DNA of 11,411 bases from Nitrosomonadaceae bacterium. Lineage in GTDB: Bacteria > Pseudomonadota > Gammaproteobacteria > Burkholderiales > Nitrosomonadaceae. The notes below the pieces were generated by a model. That model worked only from the letters and a program-made list of their open reading frames with translations, searched no databases and was not told the origin of the DNA. Of the stretch, positions 1 to 5,173 are shown one piece after another. The translations under genes and the position numbers were made by a program. Each line of letters opens with the position of its first letter. The stretch's first letter is position 1. The stretch is from contig CANIWY010000029.1 in the NCBI GenBank assembly GCA_947471695.1, forward strand, positions 1 to 11,411. Direction: 5' to 3'.

Positions 1-8
1 ACAGCGCC

Positions 9-782
9 ATGCTGGGCAAGGTCAATCCGAAGCACCCTGCATGGGGGGTTCTCTACGCGGCTCAAGACGCGATGGCTACCGCTGCTCCCGCCGATGGAGG
101 ATTCTACGGGCGATTGGCCGCAAAGGCCACTCGGCAGCGCGACGAGGCCCGGGCCGCCAAGAAGGCCGAGAAGCTCGCCCGCGCGGACGCCCGCAAGGCC
201 AAGGCCGCGAAGAAGGCCGAGCTCGGCGTCAATCTGGCCCAGAAGGGCGGCGCCCGGGCCACCGAGGCCACGTTCGGCCTGCTGGTGACCACGCTGGAGC
301 CCCTGCGGGCCTCCTACGAGCTCAAGCTGGTTGCACACCTCGAGGGCCGCGTCGAGGCCTACGTCGAAAAGCTGGCCACCGCAGGCGGCGACTACACGAA
401 TGCCTACACCGAGCGCACGCCCCGCGGTGACCGCACCTACATCCCCGCCGACCTGTTTCGCTGGTTCGACGCCAAGAACTACGGCCGCATCGCCACCGTG
501 AAAAGCAACGTCGCCGAGGTGATCGCCTCCGAGGCCAAGCGCCAAGCCACCGAGGAGTTCCTCTCTTTCGCGGCAAAGCTCACGGGCAAGGTGGACGAGG
601 CCGCGGACGGCGTCAAGGTGGCGTCTGTGGTCGCCGAGGCCCAGAACGGCGTGTGGGAGTGGAGCACCACCACAGTCACCCTCGAGAGCGGCGCCACGCA
701 AGTGTGGCACACCCAGTCCATCATTAATTACAGCATCCTCGGGAAGGCTTTCAACCAGTGGCCCACGCGCCTCGTCTCCTGA
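9..782 (+). CDS. Hypothetical phage protein, Ala/Lys-rich N-terminal region; 5' end may be cut by the window
   Basis: A 257-aa reading frame with strong codon bias and a TGA stop at 780-782. I do not recognise a characterised family. Residues about 40-75 are an extremely Ala/Lys/Arg/Glu-rich helix (repeated KKAEKLARA-like units), probably a coiled coil or a nucleic-acid-contacting helix. The rest is a mixed alpha/beta domain. The C-terminus has a Trp/Thr-rich beta-like stretch (WSTTTVTLESG) and ends in LGKAFNQWPTR. The frame has no stop in the eight bases before this ATG, so the true start could lie to the left of the window; no Shine-Dalgarno sequence can be assessed. It reads in the same direction as the next gene. 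No membrane segment or catalytic motif is evident. That it is a gene is fairly sure; its function is unknown. Confidence 0.7.
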   Translation: MLGKVNPKHPAWGVLYAAQDAMATAAPADGGFYGRLAAKATRQRDEARAAKKAEKLARADARKAKAAKKAELGVNLAQKGGARATEATFGLLVTTLEPLRASYELKLVAHLEGRVEAYVEKLATAGGDYTNAYTERTPRGDRTYIPADLFRWFDAKNYGRIATVKSNVAEVIASEAKRQATEEFLSFAAKLTGKVDEAADGVKVASVVAEAQNGVWEWSTTTVTLESGATQVWHTQSIINYSILGKAFNQWPTRLVS

Positions 783-790
783 CGCACCGG

Positions 791-816
791 GCCGCCCTCG
801 TGAACCCGGGGGCGGC
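791..816 (+). terminator. Possible intergenic stem-loop, weak terminator candidate
   Basis: GCCGCCC at 791-797 is perfectly complementary to GGGCGGC at 810-816, giving a 7-bp GC stem with a 12-nt loop directly after the stop of the first gene. No clean T-run follows (next bases are TCACTGATACTTTC), so intrinsic termination would be weak. The downstream GATACTTT at 822-829 sits just before the next ATG and could be a -10-like element, but no matching -35 is visible. Confidence 0.3.
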
Positions 817-834
817 TCACTGATACTTTCAAAC

Positions 835-1464
835 ATGACCTTTGAAGAACTCGATGAACTGATGGGCGGAGGGTTGGTCGAGGCCGACTGGCACCAGCAC
901 CCGAACGGAAAAGGATGGGTGCAGAACACTGCGCACGTCGATGTGCGGGCTCTCGTGACGCCGGACGCCATAGTGTACCAATCGGCAACGGTGCTCGGGG
1001 ACGTGCGCATTTACGGAACGGCGCGCGTCTTTGGCTGGGCAAATGTGCGGCAGCTCGCGGAAGTGTACGGGAACGCGCGCATCAGCGGCTACGCGGACGT
1101 GTCGGGCTCGGCCCACGTCTACGGGAACGCGAACGTAGCGGTGTGCGCGAAAGTGTTCGGTGATGCGTCCGTCTCGGGCGACACCAGCATCTACGGCAAC
1201 GCGCAAATTTTTGGGCGCTCATCTGTATCGGGCGATGCAGTGGTCCTCGGCGGCGCTTGGATTTTCGGCGGAGCTCAAGTTTATGGAGGGGCCGTGATTT
1301 CTGGCGACGCTTGGGTGTGCGGGCAGGCCGACATCTCGGGCGACGCCCGTGTTTTTGATTTTGCGCGCGTCTGTGGGACCTCGCGTCTGTTCGGCGGTGC
1401 GTGGGTGTACCTCAACGCAACGGCCGACTCGGTGGTGCTGTTCGGCGACAGTCGGCTATTCTGA
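835..1464 (+). CDS. Hexapeptide-repeat protein, predicted left-handed beta-helix (YdcK-like)
   Basis: A 209-aa protein. After a roughly 30-residue N-terminal part (MTFEELDELMGGG...), almost the whole chain is a six-residue periodic pattern of the type V/I-Y/F/S-G-D/N-A-X, for example VYGNAR, ISGYAD, VSGSAH, VFGDAS, IYGNAQ, VSGDAV and ISGDAW. About 25 turns-worth of hexads run from around residue 40 to the end. This is the signature of a left-handed parallel beta-helix, as in hexapeptide acyltransferases and the poorly understood YdcK-type proteins often found in phages. There is no obvious catalytic His in an acetyltransferase setting and no C-terminal CoA-binding extension, so a structural or binding role is as likely as enzymatic activity. 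No Shine-Dalgarno sequence precedes the ATG; a GATACT box ends 7 nt before it. The gene is certain and the fold very likely; the role is unknown. Confidence 0.85.
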   Translation: MTFEELDELMGGGLVEADWHQHPNGKGWVQNTAHVDVRALVTPDAIVYQSATVLGDVRIYGTARVFGWANVRQLAEVYGNARISGYADVSGSAHVYGNANVAVCAKVFGDASVSGDTSIYGNAQIFGRSSVSGDAVVLGGAWIFGGAQVYGGAVISGDAWVCGQADISGDARVFDFARVCGTSRLFGGAWVYLNATADSVVLFGDSRLF

Positions 1465-1479
1465 AGCGGGCGGCCGGGG

Positions 1480-1523
1480 CGGCTTTTTTGTGTCCGAAAA
1501 TAGTTTGAGAATTGTCTTGAGCC
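1480..1523 (+). repeat. 44-bp intergenic repeat, copy A
   Basis: Matches 1878-1921 at 42 of 44 positions (differences at 1493 and 1496). It begins with CGGC plus a T6 run, continues through an A-rich stretch, then TAGTTTGAGAATTGTC and TTGAGCC. In both copies it follows a gene's stop and ends about 30 nt before the ATG of the next short gene. After it comes a GC-rich stretch holding the palindrome GCCCGGGC (1521-1528). The T-run may serve as a weak terminator for the upstream gene (AAGC 1464-1467 can pair with GCTT 1482-1485), but the hairpin is much poorer than in copy B. Confidence 0.85.
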
Positions 1524-1553
1524 CGGGCCTGCGCGCGGTGTTGACTGTGCGGC

Positions 1554-1844
1554 ATGGACAACAACACACACACGGCCCACAAGGCCTACACGGAAGCGGC
1601 CTTGCTCAGTCACATCCGCAACCGCGCCACCCTCGCCCTCTCAATCTGGGTGCGTGACACACTCGGCGCCTCCGGCGACATCACGAACAATCTAAAGCAC
1701 GCTCGGCGTGAAGCCGATGCCCTGCGCGCCAAGGCCGACGCCATACAAGAGCGTGCCGTCCGCCGGCTCGCGGAAGACATTTTCGCAGAGTGGAACGACC
1801 GCGAGGTGGCGGCCGCCGTCACTAAAGCCCTGAATCAGGGCTGA
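1554..1844 (+). CDS. Small helical hypothetical protein
   Basis: A 96-aa protein, predicted almost entirely helical. Residues 12-38 (AYTEAALLSHIRNRATLALS...) form an amphipathic helix, and residues 44-80 are a charged Ala/Arg/Glu coiled-coil-like helix (ARREADALRAKADAIQER). The stop at 1842-1844 is followed 13 nt later by an excellent intrinsic terminator, so this is a complete monocistronic unit between the two copies of the 44-bp repeat. There is no Shine-Dalgarno sequence before ATGGACAAC. No family is recognised. The independent terminator and the upstream repeat suggest it is expressed separately from its neighbours. Confidence 0.7.
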   Translation: MDNNTHTAHKAYTEAALLSHIRNRATLALSIWVRDTLGASGDITNNLKHARREADALRAKADAIQERAVRRLAEDIFAEWNDREVAAAVTKALNQG

Positions 1845-1857
1845 CCGCAACGCCGGT

Positions 1858-1887
1858 AGCCGCACCCTAATCCGGTGCGGCTTTTTT
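1858..1887 (+). terminator. Rho-independent terminator
   Basis: AGCCGCACC at 1858-1866 is perfectly complementary to GGTGCGGCT at 1874-1882, with a 7-nt loop CTAATCC and a T6 run at 1882-1887. This classic intrinsic terminator lies 13 nt after the preceding stop codon. Its T-run is also the start of copy B of the 44-bp repeat. Confidence 0.88.
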
Positions 1888-1921
1888 GTGCCCAAAAATA
1901 GTTTGAGAATTGTCTTGAGCC
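1878..1921 (+). repeat. 44-bp intergenic repeat, copy B
   Basis: Second copy of the 1480-1523 element, 42/44 identical. Here its first bases are the 3' arm and T-run of the strong terminator at 1858-1887. The conserved part beyond the T-run (TAGTTTGAGAATTGTC then TTGAGCC) is not needed for termination, so it is probably a promoter or protein-binding site for the following gene, whose ATG is 28 nt downstream. Between repeat and ATG lies the perfect palindrome GCCCGCGCGCGGGC (1925-1938). The element does not match the TTGGC/TATNNT promoters found elsewhere in the window. Confidence 0.85.
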
Positions 1922-1949
1922 GCGGCCCGCGCGCGGGCACAACAGAGCC

Positions 1950-2489
1950 ATGGAAACACCCACCTGCAAGAAACTCACCCAAACCGAGCGCGTTATTTGC
2001 GGCCGCTGCGCCGGCGACGGCAAGTACCCGTCCGCGGTGTACAACGGGGTCTGCTTCGGCTGCAAAGGCCGCGGCTTCAAGTTCACCAAGCGCGGCGCGG
2101 CCGCCGAGGCCTACCTGCTGGGCCTGCGCTCGAAGCTGGTGGAGGATCTCAAGGTGGGCGACACCATCCGGGCCAGCTTCGGCATGTTCGGAGGCATCAC
2201 GGCCTTCGCGACCATCACGAAGCTGGAGCCCATCACGCCCGAGAACGCCAGCTGCTTTTCCATCCAGCCAGATGGATCGAGGACGCACGACGTGGGCTAC
2301 CAACTGACGCTCGACGGCGGCGGGCACGGCCTGCTGGTGCTTCAGGCCCAGCCCGGCTCCTCCCACCGTGTGGCGCAGACGGCCGAGCAGAAGGCCTCCA
2401 CGCTGGCTCTGGCGCTGGCCTATCAGGAGACCCTCACGAAGACCGGCACCGTGAAAAAGAGCTTGCAAAGCCCCGCGGCGGCGGCCTGA
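1950..2489 (+). CDS. Protein with a DnaJ-type CXXCXGXG zinc finger
   Basis: A 179-aa protein with two CXXCXGXG units near the N-terminus: C17-G-R-C20-A-G-D-G and C35-F-G-C38-K-G-R-G. Four cysteines at this spacing form one zinc-binding module of the DnaJ cysteine-rich type. A full DnaJ carries four such units plus a J-domain, both absent here, so this is not a chaperone DnaJ but one of the small phage or bacterial proteins that borrow the finger. Residues 48-70 are helical and residues 70-130 look beta-rich (KVGDTIRASFGMFGG...). The C-terminal 40 residues are helical and end in an Ala run. The gene is preceded by repeat copy B and followed after 8 nt by the next ORF, suggesting co-transcription. 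A protein- or nucleic-acid-binding role is plausible but unproven. Confidence 0.8.
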   Translation: METPTCKKLTQTERVICGRCAGDGKYPSAVYNGVCFGCKGRGFKFTKRGAAAEAYLLGLRSKLVEDLKVGDTIRASFGMFGGITAFATITKLEPITPENASCFSIQPDGSRTHDVGYQLTLDGGGHGLLVLQAQPGSSHRVAQTAEQKASTLALALAYQETLTKTGTVKKSLQSPAAAA

Positions 2490-2497
2490 ATGCCCCC

Positions 2498-3085
2498 ATG
2501 AAATACCACAAGGACATCTACAAGGCGGCCGCGCCCATCGTCGGCACCATCAAGGCCTCGCACAGCGTGAGCAGGCATTTCGGTGTCGCGGGCTCGCGGA
2601 AGATCGGCGAGCGGCTTTCAGTGCTGCGCCCCGATGGCACCCTCGAGAGCCTTACAGCGAGCGCGTTCGACGCCGAAGTGAAGCGCGCCACGCCGGCCGG
2701 CATCCACCTGCGCCAGCCCGAGGTGGCCGTGGGCGAGGTGCGCGAGGTGAGGGTGACGGGCGGCGACTGGGCCGGCACGATTGTATCGGTGCACCACGAA
2801 AAGTTCATCGTGGTGCCGTTCCGCTTCGAGCGCGCGGGCGTTGTGCTGGTGCTTGATACGCCCGCCAGCGAGCCTTTTGTGGGCCCAATCACCAGCGAGG
2901 CGCTGCTTCGGTGCGGCTGTGAGTGCACGGACGCACAGCTGGTGCGCCAAGAAGCTTGTAACGCACTGCCGGCCGGCGCTGACGCCAGCGCGGTGTTCGC
3001 CGAGCTGGAAAGCACTCTGGCCGCCATCCGGGCTAAGTGGCCGACGGTGACGGACGCGGAATGGCGCGGGATCAGGGATGGATAG
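2498..3085 (+). CDS. Hypothetical protein, 195 aa
   Basis: I place the start at ATG 2498, 8 nt after the preceding stop. The frame is open further upstream, but that part overlaps the zinc-finger gene in another frame. The protein is 195 aa and of unknown family. The middle (about residues 80-107, GEVREVRVTGGDWAGTIVSV...) resembles a small beta-barrel of KOW/SH3 style, which is only an impression. A Cys cluster (CGCEC) follows near residue 143, and the C-terminus is helical. The stop TAG (3083-3085) abuts the stop of the minus-strand gene at 3086 with no spacer. It is likely co-transcribed with the zinc-finger gene. Coding status is supported by consistent codon bias and tight spacing; the function is unknown. 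Confidence 0.72.
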   Translation: MKYHKDIYKAAAPIVGTIKASHSVSRHFGVAGSRKIGERLSVLRPDGTLESLTASAFDAEVKRATPAGIHLRQPEVAVGEVREVRVTGGDWAGTIVSVHHEKFIVVPFRFERAGVVLVLDTPASEPFVGPITSEALLRCGCECTDAQLVRQEACNALPAGADASAVFAELESTLAAIRAKWPTVTDAEWRGIRDG

Positions 3086-3580
3086 CTATTCCGAATAATA
3101 GCGGGACCATTCTTCGGCCGCCTTTTCGATCGCGGCGCAGTGGCGGTCTATGCGCTTGTCGTCCGCGGCATCTGCCGCCTTTCGGGCTGCAGTGCGGTTG
3201 GCGAACCCGATGAGCTCCCTCTCGATGTTGGACGCACGTCGCTCGTCGGCCGACGCATGGGCGGCGGCAGCCAGCTCCTCCTTGAAGGCCTTCTCCTCCT
3301 CGAGGCGCAGCTTCAACTGCTCAATCTCCGCCGTGTGGCGTTTAATCCTCGAAGCGAGGGCTTCAGCGCGCAGCACGGAGCCCATTTTGAAGTCGTCATC
3401 GGCTTGCTTCCTGCTCGCGACGAGAGAGGCCATTCTGGCCCCGTACTCTTCTTCGTCCTTCTTTTGGGCTAGGGCCCGAGCCGCCACCATGGCCTTCACG
3501 GCGGCGTCGGCGGCCGCGGCGGCCGCTTTGCGTTTTTCCAGAATTTGTTCTGCCTTGATCGATTTTTGTTGGTCGTCCAT
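3086..3580 (-). CDS. Coiled-coil hypothetical protein on the opposite strand
   Basis: A 164-aa protein read from ATG 3580 down to TAG at 3088-3086. It is extremely rich in Ala, Glu, Lys and Arg with heptad-like spacing almost throughout (for example AEQILEKRKAAAAAADAAVK and RHTAEIEQLKLRLEEEKAFK), so it should be a long coiled coil. It has no Cys or membrane segment. The open frame extends 29 residues further upstream, but a near-perfect promoter whose -10 ends 6 nt before this ATG makes 3580 the likely start, giving an almost leaderless mRNA. It is the only gene on this strand in the window and converges with the plus-strand unit, sharing the stop-to-stop boundary. The opposite frame is also open, which weakens the case slightly, but composition and promoter favour the minus strand. 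Confidence 0.7.
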   Translation of the reverse strand: MDDQQKSIKAEQILEKRKAAAAAADAAVKAMVAARALAQKKDEEEYGARMASLVASRKQADDDFKMGSVLRAEALASRIKRHTAEIEQLKLRLEEEKAFKEELAAAAHASADERRASNIERELIGFANRTAARKAADAADDKRIDRHCAAIEKAAEEWSRYYSE

Positions 3581-3586
3581 AAAGGC

Positions 3587-3615
3587 ACTATACCACAGTT
3601 TCCCCAAACGGCCAA
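3587..3615 (-). promoter_or_regulatory. Sigma70-type promoter for the minus-strand coiled-coil gene
   Basis: Read on the minus strand: -35 TTGGCC (3615-3610), a 17-nt spacer ending in TGTGG, and -10 TATAGT (3592-3587). The TGG before the -10 is an extended -10 (TGn). Transcription should start close to 3580, the A of the ATG, giving a leaderless transcript. It shares TTGGC, the 17-nt spacer and TGG-TAT with the promoters at 7082 and 9870. Confidence 0.78.
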
Positions 3616-3623
3616 AGAAATCT

Positions 3624-3683
3624 AGGGGGGTAGGGTGGGTTTGGTGCCCGGCACCTTCAACGCCCAACCTACCCTCCCCCCCT
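3624..3683. repeat. Long imperfect inverted repeat upstream of the divergent transcription units
   Basis: AGGGGGG (3624-3630) pairs with CCCCCCT (3677-3683), AGGGT (3632-3636) with ACCCT (3671-3675) and GGTT (3638-3641) with AACC (3666-3669), separated by single mismatches or a wobble. The apex contains a second perfect inverted repeat, GGTGCC then GGCACC, around 3643-3655. It sits directly upstream of the minus-strand promoter and is followed by an A/T-rich stretch (TATAAAAAT). No T-run follows on either strand, so it is not a standard terminator; a cruciform or protein-binding site is more likely. Confidence 0.6.
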
Positions 3684-3882
3684 ATAAAAATCTTCTCGCG
3701 TAGCGTACTTTCTCAACATCACTTGAAAAATAGAAGGAATAGAGAGAAGAAAGCGTCCAAGCCACTAGCCTTCAAGCCTTTCCGCCTTTCAGGCGTTGTT
3801 TTGGGGCTAAAGCCACCCTCCTTTCTAGGGGAAAGGCGGGCGAATGCCGGCCATTCGGGCTGAACCACTGAAAGGCTAAGCC
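3684..3882. other. Non-coding stretch with several short hairpins
   Basis: No convincing gene is seen here. An A/T-rich patch (3683-3755) is followed by small perfect inverted repeats. CGCCT/AGGCG (3783-3787/3791-3795) is followed by TTGTTTT, a weak plus-strand terminator candidate. The others are CCTTTC/GAAAGG (3820-3825/3831-3836) and CGAATG/CATTCG (3841-3846/3852-3857). The motifs AAGCC and AGGCT recur, suggesting decayed repeats. With the tandem array that follows, it forms about 340 bp of structured DNA just before terS. Confidence 0.55.
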
Positions 3883-3998
3883 ACTGTGAGGCTGTTCGCC
3901 TGTGCGACTCGGTGCGACTCGGTGCGACTCCGTGCGACTCCGTGCGACTCGGTGCGGCCAAAAGCCTAGGAGACTGTGAGGCTGTTCGACTGTGCGAC
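3883..3998. repeat. Tandem 10-bp repeats flanked by a duplicated 26-bp unit, candidate packaging or regulatory site
   Basis: A 26-bp unit starting ACTGTGAGGCTGTTCG occurs at 3883-3908 and again at 3973-3998 with one mismatch (3899/3989). Between them lies a head-to-tail array of the 10-mer GTGCGACTCG (variant GTGCGACTCC), about five copies from 3902 to 3951 and a degenerate sixth (GTGCGGCC). The 10-bp period is close to one DNA turn, so the copies would lie on one face of the helix. The second 26-bp copy ends 22 bp before the terS start codon. In known phages cos or pac sites often lie at or near terS, and TerS binds repeated sites, so a packaging site is a reasonable guess. An origin or operator array cannot be excluded. 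Confidence 0.8.
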
Positions 3999-4020
3999 CT
4001 CGCGGATACTTTAGACGCGA

Positions 4021-4605
4021 ATGTCTTCCACCGCTCTGGCCACCCAACGAGACACCCTGAACCAAGTGAAGGCGTTCCACGCCTACGTCCTTCTCGGCGG
4101 CGATGCGAAGAGGGTGGCCGCGCTCTTCAGGTGCGAGGAGAGCACCATCGTATCGCTGGCCCACGACTTCAACTGGAAGCAGCAGGTGACGCTGGCACGG
4201 ATGGATAGCGCGGCAGGTCTCACGGAACAACAGCAACTCCATCGCGTTGGCGTGTTCATCGTGGCCGAACGGGCCAAGAAGATTTTCACGGATCTCTTCG
4301 AGCGCCTCGAGAACGACGAGGCATTCGCCGAGGCTATGACCACGAAGCTCAGCCCCGATGGCGCAGAGGTGAACTTCGACGCGAAGAACCTGCTCGATCT
4401 TGTGAAAGGGTTCCAAGCACTCACCGAGGTTTCCTACCGCGCGCTGGGCGAGGGATCGGCGAAGGATGCAGAGAAGGGCGAGGGAGTCACCGCGGCCGCA
4501 AGCATCGCAGTGTACGAGGCGCTGCGTAACCGCTTCGACAAGATGGCCCCAGTGGATACAACTGGATCAGTGAGCCGCGCGCTGAAGGACGTCACCCCGC
4601 TCTGA
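4021..4605 (+). CDS. terS: Probable terminase small subunit
   Basis: A 194-aa protein. Residues about 20-53 (AYVLLGGDAKRVAALFRCEE then STIVSLAHDFNW) match the helix-turn-helix layout of terminase small subunits: a helix, Gly-Gly-Asp turn, second helix with VAALF, a recognition helix STIV..., and a trailing aromatic NW. TerS recognises the phage packaging site and regulates the large subunit. Residues 70-150 are helical, consistent with the oligomerisation region of a TerS ring. The call rests mainly on position: it is the gene before the terL cluster and follows a repeat array that could be its DNA target. There is no Shine-Dalgarno sequence; GATACT (4005-4010) lies 10 nt before ATG. The stop overlaps the next ATG by one base (TGATG). 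Another HTH regulator is the alternative. Confidence 0.62.
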   Translation: MSSTALATQRDTLNQVKAFHAYVLLGGDAKRVAALFRCEESTIVSLAHDFNWKQQVTLARMDSAAGLTEQQQLHRVGVFIVAERAKKIFTDLFERLENDEAFAEAMTTKLSPDGAEVNFDAKNLLDLVKGFQALTEVSYRALGEGSAKDAEKGEGVTAAASIAVYEALRNRFDKMAPVDTTGSVSRALKDVTPL

Positions 4606-4874
4606 TGCCGCGCAGACAACCATGCGAGTGGTACTCGGAGCTCGAGAAGCTATGTCGTTGGTTCGCATCGTGGTATGGCGCGCACTGGCGGCGCAAGGTC
4701 GAGGCGTACAGGAACGAGATCTCTTCGGCGCAGCGAGGTGAGAGGGCGCTGCCGCACGCGCTCATCAGGCGCCTGCGTATTCACCGGGCGAGACTCGAGG
4801 CGGCCAGCTTAGCCGATAGAGGGCCCACGCCCGAAAAAAAGCGGGCCGTTCAGCCCGACAGTCAGGCCGCCTAA
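4605..4874 (+). CDS. Small basic hypothetical protein between terS and terL
   Basis: An 89-aa protein translationally coupled to terS by a TGATG stop/start overlap at 4603-4607. It is rich in Arg and Trp (EWYSELEKLCRWFASWYGAH) with predicted helices over residues 8-40 and 48-68 and a disordered, charged tail (TPEKKRAVQPDSQAA). The net charge is strongly positive, so DNA or RNA contact is plausible. No known family is recognised. A third small ORF between the terminase subunits could be an accessory packaging factor. It ends before a 299-bp non-coding gap. Confidence 0.62.
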   Translation: MPRRQPCEWYSELEKLCRWFASWYGAHWRRKVEAYRNEISSAQRGERALPHALIRRLRIHRARLEAASLADRGPTPEKKRAVQPDSQAA

Positions 4875-5173
4875 GAGGCGACCGGACGCACGACGCACAA
4901 TTAACATTATGTTAACTCTTCTCGAATCCCCCTCTGAAGGCCGCCAAGCCTCACCGTCGCACCGCCCCACCGCTCCCCTCCCCCACCCCACCGTTGCGGC
5001 TGGTGGCCTGTGCGTCGGGCCGGCCGGCGGCCTGCGCCCCGGGACGGCGACCCCCACGGGGGGAAATCCCGGCGGAAATCGGCTAGGGGGCTGTCGAGAA
5101 AATTTTATAAAAATGCGGCGCAGGGGGGTCACGTCTACGCTAGACGCGAAGTCCGCGGGGGAGGCGCGTGCGT
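4875..5173. other. Non-coding gap before terL with operator-like palindromes
   Basis: No believable gene is seen. The gap holds two perfect odd palindromes: TTAACAT-T-ATGTTAA (4901-4915) and CGTCTA-CGC-TAGACG (5132-5146). The first looks like a repressor operator in otherwise GC-rich DNA. Between them are pyrimidine-rich then GC-rich low-complexity stretches, CCCCC-AC-GGGGG around 5051, and an A/T-rich patch AAAATTTTATAAAAAT (about 5099-5114). The 9-mer TAGACGCGA at 5141-5149 also occurs immediately before terS (4012-4020). GGGGGAGG at 5157-5164 is the Shine-Dalgarno sequence for terL. Confidence 0.6.
4901..4915. promoter_or_regulatory. Perfect 7-1-7 palindrome, operator candidate
   Basis: TTAACAT, a central T, then ATGTTAA: a perfect inverted repeat of A/T-rich composition standing out against GC-rich surroundings, 27 bp after the preceding stop. 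Its size and symmetry fit a dimeric repressor half-site pair. No matching second copy was found in the window. Confidence 0.4.

Noticed and set aside
1501..1523. Sigma70 promoter inside the 44-bp repeat (TTGAGA or TTGTGT as -35)
   Set aside because: No TATNNT-like hexamer lies at a 16-18 nt spacing from any candidate -35; kept only as an unexplained conserved element.
3150..3863. Long plus-strand open frame opposite the coiled-coil gene
   Set aside because: It is Ser/Ala-rich antisense of the minus-strand gene and then runs through hairpins and repeats; the minus strand has the better composition and a near-perfect promoter.
3902..3951. CRISPR-like array
   Set aside because: Units are 10 bp, contiguous and without spacers; this is a simple tandem repeat.
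3719..3961. Minus-strand frame encoding repeated SRTESH/VAPSRTESH units
   Set aside because: The peptide repeats are simply the 10-bp DNA array translated; no promoter or start signal is seen.
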